Positions 56,206 through 64,000 of a DNA stretch of 64,000 nt are shown in pieces; positions within the stretch are counted from its first letter, which is position 1; each line of letters starts with the position of its first letter. The stretch is from Phytophthora hibernalis (Eukaryota; Oomycota; Peronosporomycetes; Peronosporales; Peronosporaceae). The notes under the pieces are model-generated. The model did no database searches and had not been told where the DNA came from. It saw only the letters and a list, made by a program, of their open reading frames with translations. The stretch covers positions 310,001 to 374,000 of the forward strand of contig JAAKBF010000030.1 of the NCBI GenBank assembly GCA_012656075.1, given 5' to 3'. Made by a program: the position numbers and the translations under genes.

Positions 56206-56630
56206 AGCACTACCGCTTTTTGGTTCGTAGTTGATCGCGATTTAGTTCAGGATAGAAGTGCACGACCATACCCTCCATGGAAGCTTGTCTAGATAGACGA
56301 TAATAACAAGCTTGGGCTAGTAGGAAACTGCCGTGCGCTTATAGAGCTTTGGATTCGCCCTTTGCCAGTCGTGCACTTTCTTCCACGGACAGCCATCTAT
56401 TTACAGTTAATGTACGGTAAAAACGATATCATAGTTCACACCGCAACAACTACATTTTGCTATCAAATTCAACCAAAGCAAGGATGGTCAATCGATTTGA
56501 GCGTAAAGTACAACGTGCTTTGTGAGATCAATTGCTGCGACACAGAAATTAGATCGCTCTGATTGAAGGGTTAGAAGTGGGCCTTATGATATATGCGGGA
56601 ACTATGACTTCAACGATGCGTATACGATAC

Positions 56631-56792
56631 CCTTAAACATTTGTTTGAATTGGAAATTGTAAACATAGCCAAACCTCGCATATTGAGGCAAATTACTGTA
56701 TTTGTATTGATAGGAATGCTGTGGGGCAATTCGAGTCGTCGTTAGATTTTGAATATTTAAGCTAATTCAGCGCTTCTCCACGATTGTAGATG
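56631..56792 (+). repeat. Dispersed repeat B (right copy) joined to block C
   Basis: Bases 56631-56758 match the minus strand of 46176-46305. The adjoining 56755-56792 (gctaattcagcgcttctcc) is the inverse of 43365-43401, which borders repeat A. Thus blocks that are apart on the left side are joined here. Confidence 0.78.
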
Positions 56793-57082
56793 AAAAGGAA
56801 GAATTTAGTGAAAGTGCCGACACATACTATTTTGACTTGGCAACTGTATGGACGTCGTGACCAATCAAATGCAGAGCACGATGTTTTAGCGAATAAGGAG
56901 CCAGCTGAACCTCATTTGGGCCAATCAGCACCGCTAGGTGTAGATATATCAGCTGCCGACGCCGTGCCGACATATAATGTAGGCAGCGTGCCCAGATGTG
57001 CAAACAGGGTAATAATAGCCACCAGTTTATCCGATATCATTCGGATATCCCCCTCTTGCCGACAGAAAGACTTGGAACCATT

Positions 57083-59169
57083 ATGAGACTCCAAGACCTC
57101 GCTCCGATCAACTCCCAGCGCGCACTGCAGACAGCAATCAATGCGTTTAGTCGCTTCCTCGCGGCCAAAGGTGTCTCCATGGACTTCATCGCAGCAAACC
57201 TCCTAGGCGACTCAACCGGATCGAAGTTCGTGAAGCTGATGGATCGCTTTGCCGTCCACCTGGCTTGAGCTGATGGACGAGGAGGCAAACCACTTGCTTG
57301 AAAATCTGTCATGAGCTACTACCGCCACGTCAAGAATTGGCTGCTCGACACCTATCCGAAGCACAAGGCCGCAATCGAGACAAAGCTACTCAAGATGACC
57401 CAGACTCTCGAGCGTCACTGCCTCAAGCGACTCGAAGGTGGCGTTACGAAGAAGGCGCCGGCGTGCACGAAGGAAGATCTGCGCATTCTGATGGACGGCC
57501 TGTACTACGATACCACGAGCCCCAAAGACTACCAATATGCTGCATTGCTCGCACTCATGTGGTATGCGTTTGGTCGCGCCTCCGATTTGGGTTTCGTAGC
57601 GAAGCGTAACCTGTCCGTCAGTGCAGATGGGGTCGTGTTCGTAAGACTGCTCCGCGTCAAGACAGCTGAAGAGCAACGCATCTCCATCTTCCCTGACCAA
57701 GGTAATTTCGTCACGTGTCCACTGCATGCCATTGCGATGGCATTGGTGATGCAAGATGTCCCCAGCACGCGTTTGCTTGACCACCCTCAACTTGCAGCAG
57801 GAGAAGAGGAGAGCGTTGTGAATGCGTCGGACGTCCCTTTAGCAGAAGCGATGGGAACCTGTGATGACCACGGCATCAATCTCGATCTCGAAAATCCAAG
57901 TGGCCCACCCAAGAAGAGACGAAAGCAGGCGGATGACAGCATGAAAATCCATGCTTACGTGAACCGCATCGTTAAGTCTGCGTCGGGGATCCAAGCAAGA
58001 GCGAAGCCTACTGAAAATTTGACGTCCCACTCCTTTCGCCGTGGAGAGGCCCCAGCATGCTAATAGCGACCCCAAGCTGAGTGCACAGTGGATTTTTGAT
58101 CGAGGTTCCTGGAACATGACGTCTACGAACAAGGCGTTTGCGTATGTATTTAACACAACAATTGAAGACCAGAAAGTGGTTTGCGTCCTCAGCGGATGGG
58201 ACTCCAATGCGAGGCCGTCGATTCCTACGCTTTCTTGGTGTGGCTCGGAGACCCGCCGACTAGCTCGGGCCCTGGGACGTATCCTTTTCGAGACAAGCAC
58301 GTGTGCTGCCGACGACGCACAACGGCTTAACGACCGCGTATCGGAGGTACTCACAGCTTCGTTTATTCAACATTTCCCAGAGGTGCTGGATCGCTAGCCG
58401 ATGTGTCCGTACGAAACCCGAATGCGTGAATGTCTGATGACGCTTGGACTTGGGAAGGCTCAAGTACTGGCGTGGAGCGCAGAGTTGCAGCACAAAGGAA
58501 CGGAAAACATGTCAAGAGTACTGAAGAGGTTAGTGACAAGTTATCAAATGAAGAGAAGCTGATCAACCACCAAAACTGCGTCATCGGAGAGCTCATAGCG
58601 ATGAACCAAGCGCTGGCCGAACGAGTGAGTGAGCTGGAGAAGCAACGTGTGCAGTGTGTCCGTGGCGACAGTAATAACCGAGGGTGGCTATGGTCTGACG
58701 AACACGATGCATTGTGATATTACATCGTCGGCTGTGAGTATCTCTAAACCCAAGACGTGCGGGTCAAAGCTCACTCCAAGAGTCCTGCCGCCTTTTGGTT
58801 CGAATGGTACGCAAAGACCCCGAGGCTGTGGGATGCATGTGGGGATCGCCAGAAGAAATCTGCGTACAAGCAGATCGTGAACTACATGAAGCTGTTCTTG
58901 CCTAACGGCTTCCAGCTTGATCCCTCAGCTTCGACTTACAGCGACGAAGTTCTTCGTGTAGGACAAGAAGCAGAAACAAACTTATTCAAGTTTTCGAAGA
59001 GCAAGGTACTAAGCGGAAGAGCGGATCATCAGTCCTCAAGCAATTGCGCAAGTACTACCGCGATGGTAAGCTGGATGCACTGATCAACGCGTACCGAGCT
59101 CGGGTTACGACGGAGGGAGTGATTGACCCAGCGCCTGGTGAGACCCAGGATCTGTTTACGCGCAGGTAG
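57083..59169 (+). mobile_element. Crypton-type tyrosine recombinase element, broken
   Basis: An N-terminal part (MRLQDLAPINSQRALQTAIN, FSRFLAAKGVSMDFI) precedes the recombinase core: DYQYAALLALMWYAFGRASD, VRLLRVKTAEEQRISIFPD, CPLHAIAMALVM, then LTSHSFRRG (H-x-x-R box) and, one frame over, WIFDRGSWNMTSTNKAFAYV (catalytic Tyr region) and VVCVLSGWD. A downstream region (KLINHQNCVIGELIAMNQAL; AFWFEWYAKTPRLWDA; KSGSSVLKQLRKYYRDGKL) ends at 59169 and has the layout of the C-terminal extension of oomycete Cryptons. Frame breaks lie near 57265, 58050 and later. No flanking direct repeats could be fixed. Confidence 0.75.
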
Positions 59170-59304
59170 TACTTAATAAATAACAGCGACCGAGGCTACA
59201 ATCTTACATGACGTCATGCAATTTCAGTATTTACTGACGGGTGCCGTTAAAAGATTTAATAAAGGAAGCCTACTAAACCAACGGTTTTGATATAAAAGTA
59301 AGTT

Positions 59305-59928
59305 TTATTCGGACTGATTAATTAGCTCAATGGCATAAACACCGTCGACCTTGTCAAAGAAATGCCGTAATCCTGCCTCTGTGTTTGGCTTGTAGACGAA
59401 CTCATCTGAGTCAACGAAGTAGTGTTTGTCTTGCACCGACGCTCTGGCAATGCAGTACCACGTGCCTTCTTTCTGGCCCGTGGCTCTTCCTATGGTCAAA
59501 TTTTGAGCGCGCTATCTTCTTAAACCACTTCTGCTTACTACAGGCGAATGTAGCCATGTGGTTGAGGTACCTCAGTTGATAGTTCTTGGCGCGAAGTGCT
59601 TCATGCAGCGCCGCAGTCGATTACGCGCCGTACTTGTCGTTTCCGTGCGCTTCAGGCCCCTGATCGTCCGGTGTCATCTTGTTTAGTCGCCGCACGATGG
59701 GCGCCATCGTCTTGACCGTTAATAGGACTCTCTCTTGAAGAGCGTTGTTGATAGAGTACATGCCGCAAAGCGAGTACCGATCAGAGCTGCCACTTTGATT
59801 TTGGCACATTGGACCACCTCTTGTCCGTCTAGCACCGTAGGATTGCATCTCCGTCCTGCTTGTCTAGCAGATCGCCGGACTTGGAAAGAGAGACAATCAC
59901 CGAAAGACTCCCAACTAATGCTTCGCAC
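59305..59928 (-). pseudogene. Transposon-associated cysteine-peptidase-like ORF, broken
   Basis: Minus-strand pieces read SDRYSLCGMYSINNALQERV, VRRLNKMTPDDQGPE, and then, in another frame, GTWYCIARASVQDKHYFVDS and VDGVYAIELINQ. The C-G-x-x-x-x-N-N start and the later W-(F/Y)...VDSD block resemble a small papain-fold deubiquitinase (Josephin/OTU-like) layout, with Cys in the first block and the D-S in the second. No His is clearly placed. The link to Josephin is by eye only. It lies beside the Crypton element and may belong to it or to another element. Confidence 0.35.
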
Positions 59929-60375
59929 CGACTTTTCCGCAGAGCGGTCGCTAGCAGAACGCTGGCTAAAGGGAGCGCGAAAGCAAAAGTGAGTAGGAAA
60001 GCACTGCCGGCGCAGCTAAGCGCTCTGAGCCATTCATAAAAATTCTACTTAAACCCGAGTAGTAATGCAGCCGCCGCTATATGTCGCTGCTGCAGTAGCG
60101 CAAGATGTTGCTTGGAGCGTCGACATCCAAGGGTAAGAACTTCGTAACGTCGTGTCTAATGCGTACCTTGCTGTACGACTCCATTGCTTAGGTAGCAACA
60201 GGTTTCCTATTGCGATGGGTACGATACCAGTTGGCAAATGAGGTTGTTCACTATGATCACTGCAACTTCAATGTGTGCATGTGCAACATGCGCTCCTAGA
60301 CAGTAAATAGGGAGATAACCTATTATATTATCCATCTGCGTATGTATTTCATGCTTCTTATATGCGGGGGGCTCC

Positions 60376-60616
60376 CACGCACGCGAACGCCCCTCTCACG
60401 CTGGCGCTCACCCCCGCTTCTGCTGTGTTGCTTGCTGCTAGCTGATACTCATCCTCGCTTCTTCTCTGCTGGTGACAGAGGGGACCCGCCACCGAACGCA
60501 CGCGAACGCCCCTCGCACGCCGGCGCTCGCCCCGCTTCTTCTCTGCTGCTGACAGAGAGGGGACCCGCCGCCGAACGCACGCGAACGCCCCTCGCACGCT
60601 GGCGCTCGCCCCGCTT
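60376..60616. repeat. GC-rich minisatellite, about 75-bp unit, three to four copies
   Basis: The unit contains cacgcgaacgcccct, cacgctggcgctcgcccc, gcttcttctctgctg and gacagaggggacccgccgc. The first copy is the most diverged. The block stands out as GC-rich within AT-rich surroundings. Confidence 0.85.
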
Positions 60617-60688
60617 GACCGTCTTGTGTGTGAACGAACACAATCACGTTACTGTAACCAATCAGAAAAAAATAAAATTTGACCAATG

Positions 60689-60708
60689 ACAGCCTGTGGG
60701 CAGGCTGT
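60689..60708. repeat. Perfect hairpin next to repeat A
   Basis: The arms acagcctg and caggctgt flank a 4-base loop (tggg). It lies between the minisatellite and the right copy of repeat A. Confidence 0.75.
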
Positions 60709-60733
60709 CGGCCGAGGTCGGGAACTTTATGGT

Positions 60734-61084
60734 AAGGATTGTGTCCAGTTCGATAATTTCCGATCTTAAATATGGCTACGTTTACACTAGATAACTGTAT
60801 GGAAGGGGTGGACATGGAATATTGCTAAGACAATTTCAATTTGTTATTTTCAAATTAAATTAAGCGTTTGTTCGTATGGAAGGAAGAGCATATAGGTTGA
60901 AGAGAATTCCGACAAACCAAACCATTCCGCAAAATTAACTGCATTCGTATTAATCTTTCGCCTTTTACTAAAGATTACCGTGTGGTTGGTTTAATAAATG
61001 CGGCTTCAACCAATTTCTGTGCCTCTCCTTGCGAGGGGAACCTTCAATATTTTTGTTAAGTTATTTCTGTAGTTTTCTGTACTC
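60734..61084 (-). repeat. Long inverted repeat A, right copy
   Basis: This is the reverse complement of 42996-43367, over about 350 bp. Outer edges are gtagttttctgtac here and gtacagaaaactac on the left. A short deletion near 60825 and a few substitutions separate the copies. No shared flanking target duplication was evident. Confidence 0.88.
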
Positions 61085-62679
61085 GTGTTTGCCAGATTTG
61101 AAGTTTAGTTGCTGTCAAACATGTCAACAACAATGAGTCGCAGAACCACTCATTTTTAGACCCAGGTTCGTTGGACGCCGAAATACACTATTGCATCGTG
61201 ACCTACAAATGATTGCAGGTTGAATACTTTTGGCAAGTATTTACCTCTAAAAACCTTATTCCGCGCGTATCCATATATGTATATGGTGGATCTCACCCTT
61301 GGTAGAGCGATAACAAAGCTCTTTCATCAGATGAGACATCGTCTGTCGTAGGATCTCGATGTCGTGAATGGCTTGAACTGGTTTTGCAATTAGCTAAGCT
61401 TTGGCTGGAATTGCTTGATTTGTAAGACATACATCGTACTCGTTTATGGTAGGGGCAACCGAAAAGAAACCTACTGACAGCTTCATCATTCACTATATAT
61501 TGATTTACAGATAACGACACAAAAATCCGGCCGATTTGGTCGGCACTTCAATACTATAAATTATGTAAAACAGAAACAAGGATATTTTCATGAGAATATG
61601 TGATTGGTCAAAAATAACTTCAACATTGAGAAAAGAATTGCTACAGGTTGAAACCTTCTGTGGGGCACTTGTCTCAATTGTCAGATTCCATGCTCACATA
61701 TTATCTTGAACACGTAATTTATTTAACCCTTTTGTTGCCCATGCACTTTCTATTAAATGTTTTTCGAACTACAATGTGAAATTTTACTACTCCATGAGGG
61801 CACGATCGCCGAGCCAAAGCTCGTTCAACCGTTTTTCTGAGCGTGAGAAAATCTAAGGCAATTATAGGGGATGTTGCACGAAATGGTTCATGATTGCATT
61901 GGAACCATGACTTTCCGCGGCAGCGCGTCACAGAAGAGACACAATCCATTTCTTCGAGATCAGTCACCTGGCATGCATCCTTATCTGCACTATATTTCTT
62001 AACGTATACAGACAACGACACAAAATACGAGAAACACAATCTCCAGGATAATCAGTGATTTGCCATACTTACCATAAAACAATTACGCCAATCTAAATCA
62101 AGAATATTCCAAAATGTTACCGATCAACTTTCGATAAAATTAGGTTGGAATTGAGCTAATCCCGACTCCATTTTCCCCGATGTCACTCACTTTTTGATGT
62201 TCGCCATGGTGCGAAAGCAGTGGCAGCCCTGATGAGTATCGTGGTCATTGTCTTACCCGCCACCTTAGAGGAGCTCGGGTATCCGCACAGTACTGACGGA
62301 TCAACCGAGCCACCCACCGTGCCTACGCAGGCAACCCGTTAGACAAGACGACAAAGGGGCAGGGACGAAAAGAGATCCCCAATCCTCACCTTCGTGAAGG
62401 ACACGCGCCGCGACGGGGAGTACGTAAATATTTGTTTTTTTAAATTGTTTTAAATTCCGTCTAGCATTTTTGTATTCTATCCTAGTGGCTTACTGCATCG
62501 AGCAAGATAGCATTCGTTCAGGAAGACTAACCGGACTGGTACGGCAGCTACCGGTTCAATAAAATGTCAAAAGAAAACATTTTGGTTTTGTAACATTTAC
62601 TCATAACTTGAATTTCGCACTGACAGAAAAAACTTCCGATCCTGTTCCATCTGCGATAAAACCTGGGTGGAAAGATTAA
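61085..62679. other. AT-rich stretch, no gene supported
   Basis: Frames are short. A short coding-like piece near 62265-62430 (LEELGYPHSTDGSTEPPTVP, then FVKDTRRDGEYV in another frame) could be the N-terminus of a transposon protein but cannot be named. Confidence 0.4.
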
Positions 62680-62995
62680 CTTCAAAGAGTTGAACACCCC
62701 TCCCCAAGGATATGTGTACACTGTACAGGAGGCCGAGTGGTTGGACGCTACATGTTTGGAATTTAACGTTAACAGCTTGTTAAAATTTGAAATAGACGGA
62801 CGCGCGCTACTCCTTGTTGACAATTTTGGACAACCATGTGTCAGAAGTAGGAGTGCGTTTGGTAGCCGAAAATGTTTGCAGTCCCCCAAAAAACAAAGCA
62901 CACTCGTGTGTCAGCCATTGGACGTGAGATAATCGGACCACTTAAAGCTCACATGCGTGGTGCGGATGTCCCCAGAAAGATTTTTTCGGCCCTCA
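62680..62995 (+). mobile_element. Third pogo/Tigger-like DDE transposase fragment
   Basis: The segments ALLLVDNFGQPCV (second Asp box), STLVCQPLDVR (third Asp box, as in CQPLDVG of this family) and LKAHMRGADVPRKIF follow each other with one stop between them. Only the C-terminal third of a transposase remains. Confidence 0.6.
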
Positions 62996-63255
62996 AAAAT
63001 GACTTCGAGCTATCAAAGCTGCGGTTTCTTTGTCGGAAAAATTCCTGCTAAATATGTTTTCAGCAGCTTCTGTAGATCAATTCCGGGATACGAATTATCA
63101 ACGGTTTAATTACCTAGCGCCCGATTGGCAAGAGCAAGTGGACGGCTGCAACCACGCGGCTTTCTAGATCTCGAATCTACCGCTTGTATTTTTGCAGGTG
63201 GAATGCTGGCGTGTACTAACGCCTGTCGAGATGTAACTGGTTTGAAGGAGACGAG

Positions 63256-63948
63256 ATGCACCTATGCGGCAGAGGTTGTTTATTAGCCTTAGCGTTAGTA
63301 CATATCTTAGCGAAACGGCGTGTTCTGGTGACAGACATCTCTCGATTTTTCGGCTTTGACAGCTCTGTGCACGCACATCAAGATGAAGCACCCTGTACCA
63401 GACCAAACAGACCTTGTCTTGGTACGTTGCTGACACTCTGTCTTTTATGCACAATATTGCTATCCTATAACTGCAAGCTTCGTACTTTGACAGTTACACT
63501 TCGAAGCGGCTTTACCGCAATGGTCAAGCAGAGTGGTGACGCGTTGTGTGTCGTCTCAGGTTATGAGTCTAATCATGGTATCGCAATCAACCGTCGTGTG
63601 TGGAAGCCTCGACTGGCCCAGATCGACCGAGCTAGACCTCAGAGAGGAGCCACTGTATCGGATATGGTACATCCAGATGGAAGATTGGAAGTAAAGGACC
63701 GAGGTGAAAAGCTTCAGGTATATCGTTTAGAATTTACATCAAGCTTCCTATTAAAAAAGGTTAAAACTCAATCAGTACTAAAGTGTAAATTGCAAATTTC
63801 GAGAGCTTTTGCCCACCTAAAACTCAGTAAGTTTGAAAATAATTTCTTATCACAGATGGAGCTGTACTTTCGCGGGAAATGCCGTTCTCAAACGAAGATT
63901 AATTTTCTGGCACAGATACGACTGACACCGAGGCGCTACCATGAGTGA
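63256..63948 (+). CDS. Open reading frame of 230 codons, probably transposon-derived
   Basis: The frame starts at the ATG at 63256. The middle part (GIAINRRVWKPRLAQIDRAR, RGATVSDMVHPDGRLEVKDR) has the feel of a conserved element-encoded accessory protein. The N-terminal 70 residues and the Lys/Phe-rich C-terminus do not look like protein from the same source. No domain could be named. It lies in repeat-rich DNA at the right edge and is more likely a relic than a host gene. Confidence 0.3.
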   Translation: MHLCGRGCLLALALVHILAKRRVLVTDISRFFGFDSSVHAHQDEAPCTRPNRPCLGTLLTLCLLCTILLSYNCKLRTLTVTLRSGFTAMVKQSGDALCVVSGYESNHGIAINRRVWKPRLAQIDRARPQRGATVSDMVHPDGRLEVKDRGEKLQVYRLEFTSSFLLKKVKTQSVLKCKLQISRAFAHLKLSKFENNFLSQMELYFRGKCRSQTKINFLAQIRLTPRRYHE

Positions 63949-64000
63949 GGGTACCATCATTTTCGGTTTCAAGACATACCATATCGTCTCTGCTACAGAT

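Noticed and set aside
62725..62765. tRNA D-arm-like gaggccgagtggttggac
   Set aside because: No T-arm or B box follows at a suitable distance, and the stretch is part of a transposase-derived reading frame.
42400..64000. RxLR or Crinkler-type effector genes in the repeat-rich part
   Set aside because: No frame here combines a signal peptide with an RxLR-EER or LxLFLAK motif.

Overview
This window is eukaryotic nuclear DNA and most likely comes from an oomycete (Phytophthora or a close relative). Four observations support this. Genes are compact, with short GT-AG introns, mostly 45-120 nt. Initiator-like TCATTYY motifs lie just upstream of several ATGs. A fungal-type elongation factor 3 is present. 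The transposon mix is PIF/Harbinger, pogo-like, Mutator-like and Crypton. No bacterial operons, rRNA genes or CRISPR arrays were seen.

Bases 1-42,400 form a gene-dense block of single-copy housekeeping genes on both strands, spaced mostly by 50-700 bp. In order they are: queuosine salvage QNG1 (cut by the window edge), CNOT11, a frataxin-like protein, a WW-like protein, a MORN protein, a neutral-sphingomyelinase-like phosphodiesterase, the mitochondrial GTP/GDP carrier, a Rieske protein, a large helical hypothetical protein, an Orai-like channel cluster, aspartokinase fused to a homoserine-dehydrogenase-like domain, a WGR-type PARP, STE24, a guanylate-binding-protein-like protein, an unassigned protein, a class IV aminotransferase, NDUFS6, VPS35, a coiled-coil protein, a tiny membrane protein and elongation factor 3. 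They belong to unrelated pathways (translation, endosomal sorting, mitochondria, amino-acid metabolism, RNA decay, Ca2+ transport).

Bases 42,400-64,000 change sharply to AT-richer, gene-poor DNA. This part is built from decayed transposons, long inverted repeats, a tRNA-derived sequence and a minisatellite. It resembles the boundary between gene-dense and repeat-rich compartments in plant-pathogenic oomycetes.

The most interesting biology is threefold. (1) A family of four-helix membrane proteins aligns with animal Orai (CRAC) Ca2+ channels, including the pore glutamate. It is present as three gene copies plus a decayed fragment, and two copies form an inverted duplication around the aspartokinase gene. 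(2) The aspartokinase carries a homoserine dehydrogenase-like domain that seems to lack its cofactor and catalytic residues. (3) A GBP-family protein has all of its GTPase motifs altered. A technical point applies throughout: at least twenty conserved reading frames are broken by apparent single-base deletions. These look like sequence or assembly error, so the gene models span those sites.
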